Source: Riptortus pedestris (lineage: Eukaryota > Arthropoda > Insecta > Hemiptera > Alydidae). From it: a stretch of DNA of 64,000 bases. The stretch spans positions 73,639,001 to 73,703,000 of the forward strand of contig CM032232.1 of NCBI GenBank assembly GCA_019009955.1, in the 5' to 3' direction. A program made the position numbers and the translations under genes. Below the pieces are notes generated by a model that did not search any database, had not been told where the DNA came from, and worked only from the letters and a program-made list of their open reading frames with translations. This document shows positions 43,989 to 56,202 of this stretch, piece after piece (position 1 is the stretch's first letter; the number at the start of each line of letters is the position of its first letter).

Positions 43989-45061
43989 TTAATAAAACCT
44001 GAATATTAAAGTTTCTTTGGACTCACAAACCCAAAACCAATCTGTAACATATAAAACTTTTCCGGAATCAATCATTGTATTTTTACTGATGCATTTTCCT
44101 GTTTTTGCATCCAGTATATACCAAAAATTAGATTCTGAAACACTATAAAACAAAAACCTACTTAATATAGGCTTAATTTCTGACAAATATGTACCAGGCA
44201 ATTGAACAGACCATAATAAATCACCTGAGACTAGCGATAATGCCTCAACACTTTTTGAAAGTCCATAAATGAGATCTCTCTTATAATAAATCTGAAATTC
44301 AAAGAATGATTTATGAATGCATCCTAGTTTCTTACCTGAGAGACGATCATAAGTATAAATGTTCTCATCTGTTATGAGAGCTAAAACACTTTTACTCGTA
44401 TTGATCCAGCTATATTCAAGGCAAGTCATTTCAAAACATTTCTCGCCATTTAAAGAGTAAACTGCAAGCTTTGAATCAGATCGTGCTATCACATTTTCAT
44501 TTGCTCTGAGCAGAGTACACTTCCAGTCAAAGTTTATATTTTTAAAAGAAGCAGTAGGAAGATCTACAATCACAGCCTTCTTCAGGAACAAGTATGGACT
44601 TAGCCACAGTGAGTCACCGTTAAGAAAAACAAATTCCACAGAAGGAGATTGAAAAGATACTCCCGGTGGATTATCAGATGTTCCATTGAAAATCCTCAGT
44701 CTTGAGTTATCGAATGTTAATATAAGAATGGATTTAAAATCAGAGGTAGGGCAAACGACAACAAAAGTCTGCAACAAGACCACTAAAAAATCACTGTTAA
44801 TAGCAATGTCTCTTACTTTTGCCATACCAAATGTCTCATTATGAAGGCTCACCATTTCAGAGTTCCGAATTGTGCAGACACGAACATTAGAACCATCTGA
44901 AAAAGCAATTTTGTCTTTGTATGAAGAGAAGTTAAAATTATCGAAAGATGTTGATGACATTTGAAACTCGACGTAACGATTCCTTTCCCAATTGTAGACG
45001 AGACCCCAACGCCAGGAGCCCCACCGTTTAGCATATATACAGAGTTCACTATCAGCAAAAT
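43989..45061 (-). CDS. F-box/WD-repeat-like protein, exon 2
   Basis: The acceptor TTTATTTGCAG| precedes AT, completing a GAT codon with the last base of exon 1; the frame runs 357 codons to TAA. After YAKRWGSWRWGLVYNW the sequence has the short repeating beta-strand and turn pattern of a propeller. Visible blades include LAVYSLNGEKCFEM, YDRLSGKKLGCIHKSF, LSLVSGDLLWSVQL and ILDAKTGKCISKN, each with a turn glycine. Canonical WD dipeptides are mostly missing, so this is a degenerate WD40 or PQQ-like propeller. With the F-box in exon 1 the product (418 residues) probably recruits substrates to an SCF (Skp1-Cullin1-F-box) ubiquitin ligase. Its substrate is unknown. Confidence 0.85.
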
Positions 45062-46700
45062 CTGCAAATAAAAGAAAACAACTATAAGACAATAAGATTC
45101 AGTGACAAAAAAAATTATGAATTCTAGATAAATGTTCGAATATTAAAGTGCACATGTGAGTTTCCTATCAAACAGAGAATGCACTAAAATGAAAAATATG
45201 CCGCTGGAAATCACTTATCAGGACTGAACGATTGTGTATCAGCCCACAGAGAAACTATCACAAATTTAGAATATGTAACTTTACAAGCATAAATTTTATA
45301 AAATTGGTATTAAGAATAATTTGGCTTAAAACATGCAAAAAGCCCTAGTTTAAACTGAAAAATTAATCCCCCAATCCAATTTCCAGTAGTACTTTTCTTT
45401 AAAAATGTATATTTAAAAAGATTAAGCTGATTGCAATTTCATTACCCAGTATACAACAATAAAAAAAAAAAAATTGCTCTTTACATTTCTGAGAAAAATC
45501 ACATTCTGATGTATAGGCATGAAGATACTGAAGATATAGCAATATGATACAGACATTTATGTATTAACACTTCTCTTGCATTTTAAAGCTGGGAGGATTT
45601 GAAATGAGAATTTTTTTTTTTATTGTAATAGAAGGAATTATACTCCTCCCTTTGTAAGGTTTGTGTCAGCCCTATTTTGGCAGGAGACACAAAATTATTA
45701 TCAGTCTAGTCTGCCTCCCCCTGCGACATTGATTTATGATTATCCACCATTTAGTGCTTATGTTTTTAGTTATGTTAAGTGCGTGAATTTTTTTTTTTTA
45801 AATTTTAATAAATATATTATTAAAAAGCTGAAAGCTGAAGATGAATGATTATTCTGGGGAGATATACCCAATTATTTCTGCTATTTATTGTGTTCTGTTA
45901 ATCTGTTAAGACTTTACAGAACATCCTGCTTGAATATAAAAATTATACTACAGACACACAAAAAATACTGTTCAAATATTAAAAAATATTGTTCAATCCA
46001 CAAAGATTTTTTGAACAGAGTAGAGTACTTTAGCTAGTATTAATATAAATCCTAGAAAAAAATGTACTAGTTTTTTGAAGTATAGTAATAAAATACAGTC
46101 AGGAAAATAATACTCAGGGTGGTTCCTCATGTATCTATATAATTATTTTTTGGTATTGAATTTAATATTTCTAATAGTTGATGACAGTCTCAATTAGGAG
46201 TTAAATGGTTATTTTATTAAGGAAAATACATAAATAAATTTAAATGGAAGTTAAATAAATTATAATAATTAATCAATTCTTTTTAACAAGTGAAAATTAT
46301 ATTTGTACATCTACAACTAACAGGTAAATTTTTGTGCCTTTCATTTTTTTTTTTGCCAATCTGTGATCGACAGGGCAATTAATTATCGGCTCCCAGCCAA
46401 CGTAGAGCACCACTCTAAGCTCTGAGAATAACAGATTAATACGGTTATTGGTGTATCAGAATAATAAAAGAGATTGATGAAACACATTATCTATTGTTTT
46501 CGAAACAGGAATAATGTTTAATAGAAAATAAAACTACACAATGCCATTTGGAATATCAATAAGACAAAGCACTAACTAGATGGAACTATAAATAAAAAAA
46601 AAAAAATCAGACAATAATCATCAATAATGTTACGATATATTAAAATGCTTATTCCGGAACTGTATTAAAATAACTGCTTCAAAGTTTGAAAACCAAATAC
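45062..46700 (-). other. Intron of the F-box gene
   Basis: Bounded by G|GTATTT at 46700 and TTTGCAG at 45062 on the minus strand. It is AT-rich with A/T runs and no HX copy that I can recognise, which is unusual for this window. A plus-strand frame at 45663-45848 has no signature. Confidence 0.6.
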
Positions 46701-46884
46701 CTCCTCGTAAAGGACCATCTAAATCAACATCCTCTAGTAAGCATTGCTTCTTCCATAGGAGATCACTATTTGAAATAGACCTCCATCTCTTGGACACAGC
46801 CAAGACATTCCAAAGATCCTCACCAGGCAAGAAAGAAAATATTTTTTCTGATATTTCCAGAGGTATGTGTATGGTAAAATCCAT
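46701..46884 (-). CDS. F-box/WD-repeat-like protein, exon 1 with F-box
   Basis: The first ATG, giving MDFTIHIPLEISEKIFSFL, is followed by a textbook F-box (residues about 7-47). Its hallmarks are IPLEISEKIFSFL, a central DLWNVLAVSKRWRSI and SNSDLLWKKQC. The F-box binds Skp1. The exon ends CGAGGAG|GTATTT in phase 1, joining exon 2 as LRGDFADSEL. An acceptor-like TTCTTGTAG ends at 46905, so a non-coding first exon probably lies upstream. The alternative, upstream in-frame residues KDLYR, lacks an ATG. Confidence 0.88.
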
Positions 46885-46904
46885 TCTATATAGGTCCTTC
46901 AACC

Positions 46905-47645
46905 CTACAAGAAAAATTAAGGTTTGGTCAGAAAGAAGATTTGTTTTTAGGGATCTTTTTGAGATAGTAATTCAAGCTAAGACTAATGAAATTCAAGAAA
47001 ATATATCATATAAATGATATTTATGTGCCCAAGATTGCTAACCTTTTTAAATGTTTCACATTTGAGTTATAGAGCTCAAAACGTATATTAGGAACAAATA
47101 ATAATACATGAATTCAGTGAAATTTATACTTATTTAGATAAAATAATCTCAAACCGAAATTTTTGGACTGTTTTCTACAATATCATTCCAAAGAGGTCCG
47201 GTATAACCTTCCATCTGAGTTCATCAATTAAAGAACATATTTGTTGTGACGTTGCAGTTTGAAACTGCTTAAATATGAAAAATGACTGATGTTCCATGGT
47301 AAAATTTTAATTGATTTAAACTTTAAACAAGTTCATAATACAGAAAAACACAAGCCGATGACATAGTTGTATATTGATTGGACTAAACTTAGAGCACCTC
47401 AGAAGGAATTCAATAATACTGATGAGCATGAAATAAATTGATCCAAAGGGGGAATAATACAACGGCTTAATAAGAGGGAAGATGAAATTGGAATAGTCAC
47501 TTTGATGAGATCGGGCTCTCAGAGATGAAACTAGAAAGACAGGGCCAAATGTCATAATACGTATCTGAAACTATAGAGATTACAATAGCTGAGGGAACAA
47601 TCAGCCTTGGCTCACGGCAACGGACAGGTTCAAGCAGGGAAAAGA
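46905..47645. other. Upstream of the F-box gene
   Basis: Expected to hold the F-box gene promoter and 5' UTR exon, but no TATA box or donor is convincing. A GC-moderate patch at 47500-47640 precedes an HX copy. No other gene was seen. Confidence 0.4.
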
Positions 47646-47648
47646 GAA

Positions 47649-48103
47649 AAAGTTTGTCACGCAGGGGGTGCGTAAACTTAGCAGATTTCCCACGGAAAGT
47701 TTTACAATAGAGAAATTTCACTAGAGCCGAACAGTTACGGAAACGGCCGAACTAGCTTTTGACGGAAACTTACGACTAGTACCGAAGTTAGCCAATCTCA
47801 TGTCGTCCGTAACCGCACACAATTAATAAAAATGCAAATATTTCGGTTAATAAGCAAGAGAGAGAATAAATGTATATAACAATATTTATAGTAAATGTAA
47901 TTTTCAATAAGATTGATTCTATACAATTTTTCAATCCGACGTACTGTAACGGAGATATTTCGAAAATCCTACCCTCTAAAACCCCCATCCCACTCGTCCG
48001 ATTTCAGCCATTATCGAACTTGATCTTTATTTTTACAAAAAACTTTTAACTACCGAGTTTGGTAACGATCAAGCAAAAATTGCGACCGCTAGAGCGTTAA
48101 CAG
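47649..48103 (+). mobile_element. HX repeat, variant B, lacking palindromic end
   Basis: Starts GTCACGCAGGGGGTGCGTAA and carries the B block (TTTTACAATAGAGAAATTTC, ACGGCCGAACTAGC). It runs to GCGACCGCTAGAGCGTTAAC and stops where the TA tract should begin. Confidence 0.88.
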
Positions 48104-48645
48104 TTTATTATTAACAGCACACCAAACTTGCTTGAGAATATAACAAATAGTAAAAGTACAATGGAAACAATATTTTATATTTAACCAAGGTATAGGAAGT
48201 TTCATGATACATCAGCTTATTGCTATTTTGAGAGGAGTGGAAGGGGGGGGGGTTACTTACGACTGAATATTGACAAATGCAAATATCTCCGTTGATATTC
48301 AAGTTAAAAAAAAAAAAAAAAAAAGTGTATAGAATAATATTTATGGGAAATCAAATTTTTAACAATGACGGTTCTATCCAATTTTTTGATCCCTCTCATA
48401 ATAATAGAGATATTTTTATTTTTCAATTTTATTTCCTCTAAATGTCCCCCCCCCCCACTCCCCAGCCCGATACAGTCAGTTGATCGTTAGTTTTACAAAA
48501 AATGTTTAAATATCGAGTTTAGGAATGATCAAGAAAAAATTGCAACTTCCTTAAGGTTAATCAACTATTGAGGTTGTACATACTACGCTATTTTCGAAAA
48601 CCTTTTACATATTTCCATCAAACCTACTAAGAAGATGAATAAAAA
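48104..48645 (+). mobile_element. HX core plus inverted HX end
   Basis: 48120-48545 is plus-orientation core (GAAACAATATTTTATATTT, G run, GATATTCAAG, C run). 48549-48640 is a minus-orientation palindromic end (CAACTATTGAGGTTGTAC, then a decayed GTCCATC block). The two halves are therefore from different insertions or an inversion. Confidence 0.65.
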
Positions 48646-49028
48646 ATGGCAGTCACGCAGGAGCTGCATAAACTATAGCAGTTTTCACAAGTGCTCGAAT
48701 GATACACTAGTGACCATCTATTCTCTACTTCTCTCGTAGAACGAGGCCTATGTAAACGGAAATTGGTATTTAAGCTGGACATGAGATTTAAAAATTCAAT
48801 GAAAACAATATTTGGTATTTAAGCCTCGAATCATGTGTTTCAAGACATTGCTAATATGCCATGAGTAGGAGAGGTGTTTGATGAACAGTGAAAACTAAAA
48901 AATGCAAATGTCTCGAATAATATTCAAAAAAGAGAAAAAAAATGCGTAAAACAACATTTAAATGTTAAATATCGGAGTTATTTTGAAATCCCCCCCCAGT
49001 CTTATTTTAACCATTGCCAAAAAACCAA
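48646..49028 (+). mobile_element. HX repeat, hairpin end and core
   Basis: Opens GTCACGCAGGAGCTGCATAA and AGCAGTTTTCACAAG, continues GGTATTTAAGCCTCGAATCATG and stops at the C-run block, where the RP retroposon-like sequence begins. Confidence 0.75.
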
Positions 49029-49910
49029 TAAGAATCGAAATATGACGATTTTTCATTCCATACCTTCCTTACATCCCCCACTCTTGTTTGTTCCTAAAAT
49101 TGTTAGTATAGCTTATAAAGAAGGAGACATTAGTTAATAAGGAGTTTCGTCGAGCTTGGTTTAGTCGTTTGTGTCCTTTAAAATTCTTGACTCCCGGTAT
49201 AGTTTTAGAATATATATTGTTTATACTTCGGTATATGACAAAAGAGAATATAACAGAAGTTACTTTAAATACCAAAATAAACATCTTTTGTCAAGGGCAT
49301 GTTTCCCGAAAACTCCAATAGGAAACGATATATTGCAAATTTTCGTTTCAGGCCTCCCTCACAACCCCCACTACTGTCTGAGAGTATTAATATAGGCTAA
49401 AGTTTAAGTTGGGTTAGTAGTAGTACATATGCCGAGTTTTATCAAATTCGGTTATGTAGTTTAGGCGGTAACAAAACAAAGGTAACAAACAAATGAACAG
49501 ACAACAAAAACAAAAATTGCAGTTATCGTGTCTATGGCATGTGTAACGAAAAAGTATCCTGAAATTTCGAGGAAAAATCAATGTACAGACAGACTACACT
49601 TTCATGCTAGCTAAGGTGCCCGGCTTCGCTCGGGAAATCATGACTGCGTTGCTCGGGGAGTCTGAATAATGATTGTAATTCTTATTGGCTTTACTATGCA
49701 CTATATTTCCGACTATATATTGAGTCGGAGAGGGGGGATAACTGGTAGCACGCCCTTCGAGGCGCTTCCTCACCACCCATGGCTTTGCAAAGAAATTCTC
49801 TTGATTGGACGGCTGACATTTCGCGACTGCAAACATTACACCACTCGATTCTCAAATAGTTTCTCTAACATTTGGCTCAAAAATAATCATGAGGACCCGT
49901 GAGCTAACTT
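49029..49910 (+). mobile_element. Retroposon-like repeat RP, copy 1
   Basis: Shares with 54819-56140 the blocks CAGGCCTCCCTCACAACCCC, GGGTTAGTAGTAGTACAT, ACCGAGTTTTATCAAA-like, GGTAACAAACAAATGAACAG and TGTGTCTATGGCATGTG. It is followed by a hairpin GCCCGGCTTCGCTCGGG. The right part (49630-49905) is GC-richer and shows no coding motif. AACAAACAAA near a shared 3' end recalls LINE or Penelope-type retroposon tails; assignment is uncertain. Confidence 0.6.
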
Positions 49911-50084
49911 TTTCACATCCTCCAGAATATGAGTAATAGGTGTTAAAAAGTGTTTATTTTAAAAAATATACACCTAGTTCATATGACTGGATTTGTAACT
50001 ATTAGGATGGCCCTACATTGTGTATTCTATGTGAAATCATTAGAGATATAAATTAAAACTGATATATATTAACTGTGTTTTTTT

Positions 50085-50525
50085 TATTTGAGACCCCAGC
50101 AGTTCAGAAAACGATGGTGAGAAGGTAGTGTCACCAGGGGTGAGAATGATAGTTCCCCTCACACTGACCTGTTGTTGCATTATAAGGGCGTTAGTAATAT
50201 GTGATAGGGGTAATGAAACACTGAGTGTAGATGACCCGGCGCTGGTGATACTGGGTGAGTTGTGATGGAAAGGAGAAAACTTAAGAAGAAAGGATGATGA
50301 TAAAATATTATTATTATTTTTTTTTTATCTGATACCCAGCTTCATTTTAGAGTTGGTAGTAAGGTAGTATGACCTACCGGGGGGTAAGAAAGGATAGTTC
50401 CTCTTCTACTGAACTATAGTTCCATTTGAAGGGAGATGGTAATTGTGACTGGGTGTAATGGAACTAACAAGGGTGGGTGACCCGGTAGCTGGTGATACAG
50501 GGTGGGTTGGATAAAATACTATTAG
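50085..50525 (+). repeat. Two diverged ~215-bp direct repeats
   Basis: 50085-50300 and 50318-50525 share the order GGTAGTGTCACC/ATGACCTACC, GATAGTTCC.CT, GTAATGGAAC/AATGAAAC, GATGACCCGG..GCTGGTGATAC and GGGTGRGTTG. Each unit follows a T-rich stretch and is GC-richer than the surroundings. The nature is unknown; it could be a tandem retroposon or an old satellite. Confidence 0.7.
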
Positions 50526-51104
50526 TCATGTGAAACGTTGATTAACATGGATCATCAAGCGTTCGGACCAAGATGTTGGAAATTTACAGCTTTTAATTAA
50601 CGTAGCTACCACCTTATTTATGATTCAACTATGTTTTCAAGGTTCAGGATTGGTGTAGAAACAAAGACAATGTATTTAGTTCAGAAAAAAATAGTGTTTT
50701 TTTTGCACCATGATGTAGGGATCGGGACCACTTTGCACCGGATCGCTGCCAGAGCGCAGTGGTGTCTCAGCGATGGTAGATTGGCGAGAGTGTAATGAGT
50801 AAATTAGCCTGACAGCCAGTCGGTATGACGAAGTACATTGACTCTCCTAGATCCCATCATCCGCCATTGGAGATATGACCACTTGCACTTCGCACGGTTA
50901 TAATGAGACCCGTCATTTCATTCATTATTCATTCAAGATCCTTCTTGATTAACGGGGGTTGTAAGTCGAGCTGATCACTCACTATGTAAAACACTTATAG
51001 CGAATACCTCGAGTCTCACACGGTGGCTGCTAAAGATCTCTAAGTTTTCCAATTTCAACCGAATATATATGTGTTGCTGTTATGCGCAATTTTCAAAAAA
51101 ATGT
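50526..51104. other. GC-richer intergenic patch, unclassified
   Basis: 50710-50990 is notably GC-rich for this window and contains GGATCGCTGCCAGAGCGC and GGAGATATGACCACTTGCAC. No frame or repeat family was recognised. Confidence 0.4.
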
Positions 51105-51460
51105 CTTCAATTGTCTATCGATCCTGCACAGTCGCAATATTTATTTGTTTGTTACCATACTAGGATACTTAAACGTTTTATGTAACACTAAAGATCAATT
51201 TTACTAATCGATGAAATCAAACTTGGGGAAGGGTGGAGTGAAAATTGGGATTATGTTCTTTATTATGAGTCCGATCGAAAATTGATATGACCGATCTTGT
51301 TGAAAATGTAATTTCTTATTAGTGGTGTTTAGTACATTTTTTAAAATATATTTTGGATATTAACTGAGATTTTTGCCGCATTTTTTAGTTTTCAGTCTTA
51401 TGAACATCCTCAGCTCCACTCTGTCATATTACCAAAAAACAAGTGTAAATGTTAAATATG
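51105..51460 (-). mobile_element. HX core fragment
   Basis: Minus orientation: GTCTATCGATCCTGCACAG, TTTATGTAACACTAAAGATC, GATATTAACTGAGAT and TTCAGTCTTATGAACATCC. The TA tract and both termini are missing. Confidence 0.7.
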
Positions 51461-51574
51461 TGATGTGTCGTGTGCGGTGTGATGTCATCACATTTTGTCA
51501 GAATTTACGATTCAAACTAGACCAATTGTATTTGATGAATGTCGTACTGTATAATTGACATGCATTTATATTAT

Positions 51575-51985
51575 ATTTTAGTTCATGGTCGTAATTGGAC
51601 CAGGATGGTGGTGGGTATAGAGGTGGTCGAATTAAAAAAAAAATTAAATACCAACGATACTTTGAATTGGATCGAAAAATGTTATCCACTCAATCTTGTT
51701 AACTATTTAAAATCCTACAATTGTATCTCTAATTACTGTTTCTTTAATTTGAATATTGATGGAGTCATTTATACTTTTTATCAGTCTTCAGTTACCATCC
51801 ACCTCCTTCTCAAGGGATTTTCATTTTTCAGCAAGAAAGTCACTAATTATCTCATTTTCAACTTATATTTGCAGTTGTGGGTAGTTCTGCTTCTTATTAG
51901 AGGAGAAATGGATAACATTGAATGAACTCATCACCTACGAAATCTGCTTAGTTTACCCAGCACTTGCGTGATAGGCTTTTCGATA
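51575..51985 (-). mobile_element. HX fragment with hairpin end
   Basis: Diverged minus-orientation core (GGATCGAAAAATGTTATCC) ends with GAAATCTGCTTAGTTTACCC, AGCACTTGCGTGATAGGC. The open frame at 51539-51925 is an artefact of this repeat. Confidence 0.6.
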
Positions 51986-52274
51986 GTTTGTTCTTATTCT
52001 ACATCAAAACAACAATAAAAATAAAATACATGGCAAATCATTTTGAGAGGAGTTTAATGCTATGCTCAGTTAAAATTATCAAGGACTTTATTTTTCTGAA
52101 TAATATGTAAAAAAGTTAAAATTATTATAAATCGCATTTAGTAACATCCACTTTATTGTATTAAGGCTAATCTTTTTTAGATGAAGTGGGTCTATGAATT
52201 ATATTTAGTTAAGCCATAGGTAAATAAATTTTGAATAAACTTAAGACTAGAGTAACGATTCCTAAAACAGTAGT

Positions 52275-52592
52275 TAAGTTTCTTTAATTTAATTTTGTTT
52301 TCCCCTTAACTAAGATTGCAAGCTAGGGCCACAGTCCGGAAAAACATTTATTTATATTCAACTATATAACCTATAAGTATATTTTACAGCTTATCTATCC
52401 GGTAATACTACTTTAAATTTAAATGGCTTTATACTGATTCTGAACAAGATGTCTATTTCCTGAAGTTGAGAAATGCATCTAAATATTTTTCTTTCTTCCT
52501 CTCGAATTCTAGGCGGTCTGTTGTTATTGGTTTATTTAGAGAAATGAAAATTGGACTTAAGGCCATTGCCTTCGAGATGTTAATTTTGTATC
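52275..52592 (+). repeat. Dispersed repeat D3, copy 1
   Basis: About 318 bases match 59010-59298 in direct orientation, with long identical blocks such as TTCCCCTTAACTAAGATTGC, AGTCCGGAAAAACATTTATT and GGCGGTCTGTTGTTATTGG. No coding potential, tail or inverted ends were seen. Confidence 0.85.
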
Positions 52593-52614
52593 AATATTTG
52601 TTAATCTTAATGAT

Positions 52615-52845
52615 TGGGGCTCAGGTTAGCCATGAGAGTTAAAGCGTTGACCTTAATCTCACAAGGTAAACTTAGAGTGGCGAGTTCGTTTCCTGCCTGG
52701 GCAAAGGGATTTATTTAGTGATGGAATTCATTAAATCAAATCCTTAGCCCCACCCTGGCTAGAAAAGGGTGGTAACCTGTAGATAACCCGTCCCGATTAG
52801 CCTTAGTTGCAAAAGTGGACGTTAATTAATAATTTAATTATTAAA
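52615..52845 (+). mobile_element. tRNA-derived SINE, full length
   Basis: Head GGGGCTCAGGTTAGCCATGAG with a B-box-like GCGAGTTCGTTTCCTGCC. Body CCCCACCCTGGCTAGAAAAG and TAACCTGTAGATAACCCGTC. Tail GTGGACGTTAATTAATAA. Best reference copy of the family, which recurs at 17079-17310, 28857-28950, 38205-38257, 39899-39997, 57300-57372 and 57542-57660. Confidence 0.82.
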
Positions 52846-53867
52846 TAAACCTATCTAATAGTTGTGAAAATAGAATTCTTATCTCGATGGTATTGAGCAT
52901 GTGCTAAACAAAAGTGCCTTACAAAGGGAAACTATGAAAAGCAATTGCCCCCCTACACCTCCAATAAAAAGGTTACAGAGAGTAAGCAGTTCTGAATTTG
53001 GATGACAAGACTCAGGCGTGATAAGGTTGATAATGCTTAGCTGAGGTGATATTCTGAGGGCCAAAGAGGTGCTACAATAGGTGTTAGGGACGGCACACTA
53101 CATAGAGGACGGGGTCGTAGATAACAACTTGAGATAAGCCCAGTGTAGCCACTATCCCTGCTTTAGTAAAAGATACCTCCTCACCCTAAAGTGTTCACAC
53201 GTAGTGTGACACAGAATGTTATTCCAACAACTTTTACAAGAATTGAAGTAAGAGGCACGGCGATATTGCTGAGGAGTATGGTTTCAAAGTAGTAATCAAA
53301 AGCCATAATGATTTGTGAATTTTATAAAAGATTTGATAAGACTTGTGTTAATAATATTTTTGTTCACTTTAAGGTTAAAATATTTCTGTTACATTTTAAA
53401 TCAATGGTAGAGATAATAAATTTCACGGAAATTAATAAAAACCCATTTATTAATTTTCAAGCTGCCAAATATAAATTATATTCTAGATTGTATAATCTAA
53501 TTCTGTCTGGTGTAAATTAATTCTGCTCTCACCCTGTAATAGATTATTTGAAATGTTAATTGACAACAGTGGCATTTGATTCGATTCAATTGAATACTCA
53601 GAAACTCTATTATGCTGACATTGTGAGGTGCGCCACGACTTAGAGTCATGTCATTTATCGATTAGAATAACATTTTAAACTAGAATTGATTTAAAAATGC
53701 CGAGTAAGTTTATTTTGGGAGACTTAAGGGCAATGGTCATTGCGTTTAAAAGTTATCCAAAGACACTCTTACGGACATTCGCAACGTGAAAGGTTTTCGT
53801 ATGCAAACAACTTCTGAAAATATTAATCGACGTTCCAAAAAGTGCTTTTGGGATTAATAATTTAGTT
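52846..53867. other. Intergenic, no gene recognised
   Basis: Short frames only, including 53308-53520, which is AT-rich and without signature. No repeat family was identified. Confidence 0.45.
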
Positions 53868-53981
53868 ATTAGCAGATTTTCCTTAAGGGTTTTGGGGCTG
53901 TACTCATGACGCGATTTTCGAAACATTTCTCTTCAAAAGTCCATCGATTCTACTTAGTAGATGACGAAAATGAGGTCCGTC

Positions 53982-54041
<60 letters not shown>

Positions 54042-54460
54042 CCGCTCTAGCGGTCGCAATTTTTGTTTAATCGTTACCGAGTTCGATATCGATCAAGTTC
54101 GTTAACGGCTGTGATCGGGTTGGGGAAGATGAGGTTTAGAGGGGAGGAAATAGGGCCGGGGGGGGGGGGGGTGGTTAGAGTTGGAGAATTCCAAAAATTT
54201 TAAATATCTCCACTATTATGAGTCGGATCAAAAAATTCTACAATACCAATCGTATTGAAAATGCAATGCTCCATAAATATTGTTATATACATTTATTCTC
54301 TAACTTCAATATTAACTGAGATATTAGAATTATTTAGTTTTCAATATTCAGTAAACCCCCACTTCTACTCATGTCATGTCACATAAACAATAATCTGTTA
54401 CATAATGAAACACTTTATTTGAATCTTAAATCCCAAATATTGTAATCATTGAACTTTTAC
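53868..54460 (-). mobile_element. HX repeat with long TA tract, interrupted
   Basis: Starts TTAGCAGATTTTCCTTAAGG, TGTACTCATGACGCGATTTTC. The (TA)n tract is at 53986-54039, then ACCGCTCTAGCGGTCGCAAT and the core to ATTGAACTTTTAC. There another HX copy begins, so the hairpin end lies elsewhere. Confidence 0.88.
53986..54039. repeat. (TA)n microsatellite within HX
   Basis: Pure TA tract between the GAGGTCCGTCCAAAATA block and the ACCGCTCTAGCGG block. Confidence 0.92.
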
Positions 54461-54586
54461 TTTTAGCATATTTCACTTAAGGGAAATCAGCTATTGAGGT
54501 TGTACTCATGACGCGATTTTCGAAATTTTTCTTCAAATGTCCATCGATCCTACCCAGGAGATGACGAAAATGAGGTCCGTTCAAAA

Positions 54587-54648
<62 letters not shown>

Positions 54649-54818
54649 CTGTTACCGCTCTAGCGGTCGCATTTGTCTCATCGTTACCAAACGTGATATA
54701 TAATCGTTGTATTCAAAAATAAAGATCAAGTTCGTTAATGGCTGAAATCGGACAAGGGGGGGGGGGTTAAGAGGGGGAGAATATAGAAAATTCTTTAGAT
54801 CTCCGTTATATAGGAAAA
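54461..54818 (-). mobile_element. HX repeat, left part (split by RP element)
   Basis: Palindromic end TTTTAGCATATTTCACTTAA, GGGAAATCAGCTATTGAGG, then a (TA)n tract at 54590-54644, ACCGCTCTAGCGGTCGCA and the G-run block to GATCTCCGTTATA. It resumes at 56199 after the RP element. Confidence 0.88.
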
Positions 54819-56133
54819 CTAGCTCAGATACCCGGCTTCGCCCGGGAATGGATTTGAGGCTGAATGCTGATGGTATTTTTTTGGCAAGGCTTTACTTTGC
54901 ACAATATTTTGACATTTACCCGTCCCAGTGTTTAGGGTTAATAACCGTTGTTGGCATTTGTTAATAATAAAATTAATTTTTTATGTAAGTCTTGACTGTC
55001 CTCCGAACTGTCATATTTCCTGTCTCCTGTGCATTATGCATAGATTTCAGTTATTAAGGACAAAATATTAAGATGGATTTGAATGCATTTTTCCAGGTAA
55101 GGTACCTCATAGTTCAAATTGGAATGAATTGTTGAGCATATCAATATTTCTACGCAAATTACTTGCTCCACACATTGTTTCTGGAGAAATGTTTAAAATA
55201 AAAGTTAATCTAAATAACAAAGTAAACAACTTTAGTTATGTGCATGTTTGTCGAAAAACAAATAGACAATGAAATATCGTGAATTTTTATTTCAGGCCTC
55301 CCTTATAATCCCCACTCCCGTTCTAACCTAAAAATTTTAATATAACTTATAATCACGGAAGAATCCATGCTATTTGACATACCGAGTTTTTTTAAGTTCG
55401 GTTTAATCGTTAGCGCCCAATGAAATAGTTGACTCCCGTTTTAGTTTGTAGTGTATATCTCGTTTATACTTTGTTAAAAGACAAAAATGAATATACAAAA
55501 GTTACTCTAAATAACAAAATAAACAACTTTTGTTATTTTCATATTTGCCGAAAAACGAAATACCGCTATTTTTAAATTCAGAACTCCCTTACAACCCCCA
55601 CTCCTGCCCGTCCCTAGAAATGTTGAAAGCCGTCTTGTTATAATGAAAGCGTTAGTGCTAATACACATACCGAGTTTTATTTATTTCGGTTGGGTCTTTT
55701 GTCCCAAATAAAATTGTTCACTTCCGCTATAGGTTTTAGCGTATATCTCGTTTATAATTCGGTATACGAAAAAAGTGTAAATAACAAAAGTTACTCTAAA
55801 TAACAAAATAAACAACTTTTGTTATGTTCATATTTGGCGAAAAACCAATAGGAAGCGAACTATCGCTATTTTTAATTTCTGGCTTCCCTTATAACCCCCA
55901 CTCCTGTTCGTCTCAGAGGATATTAATATAGCCTAAAGTCTAAGTTGGGTTAGTAGTAATATACATACCAAGTTTCATAAAATTCGGTTCAGCCGTTTAT
56001 GCGTGAAAAGGTAACAAACAAACAAACAAACATACACGAAAGAAACAAAATGCAGTTATGGTGTCTATGACATGTGAAACGAAAAGTTATCGTGAAATTT
56101 CGCGAAAAAAATCAGTGTACAGACAGAGGTTAC

Positions 56134-56140
<7 letters not shown>
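54819..56140 (+). mobile_element. Retroposon-like repeat RP, copy 2, with tandem units
   Basis: Opens AAACTAGCTCAGATACCCGG followed by a CCCGGCTTCGCCCGGG hairpin. It carries internal units of about 290-297 bp anchored at about 55211, 55508 and 55798 (AATAACAAA.TAAACAACTTT, CGTATATCTCGTTTATA, ACATACCGAGTTTT). It ends with GGTTCAGCCGTTTATGCGTG and AACAAACAAACAAAC. No open frame is present. It lies inside an HX copy. Confidence 0.75.

Positions 56141-56198
<58 letters not shown>
56141..56198. repeat. (TA)n microsatellite at RP/HX junction
   Basis: A TA tract separates the RP element from the resumed HX core (GATTGTATAGAACTAATC). Confidence 0.9.

Positions 56199-56202
<4 letters not shown>

Noticed and set aside
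51539..51925. 128-codon open frame
   Set aside because: Lies within a diverged minus-orientation HX copy and has no protein signature.
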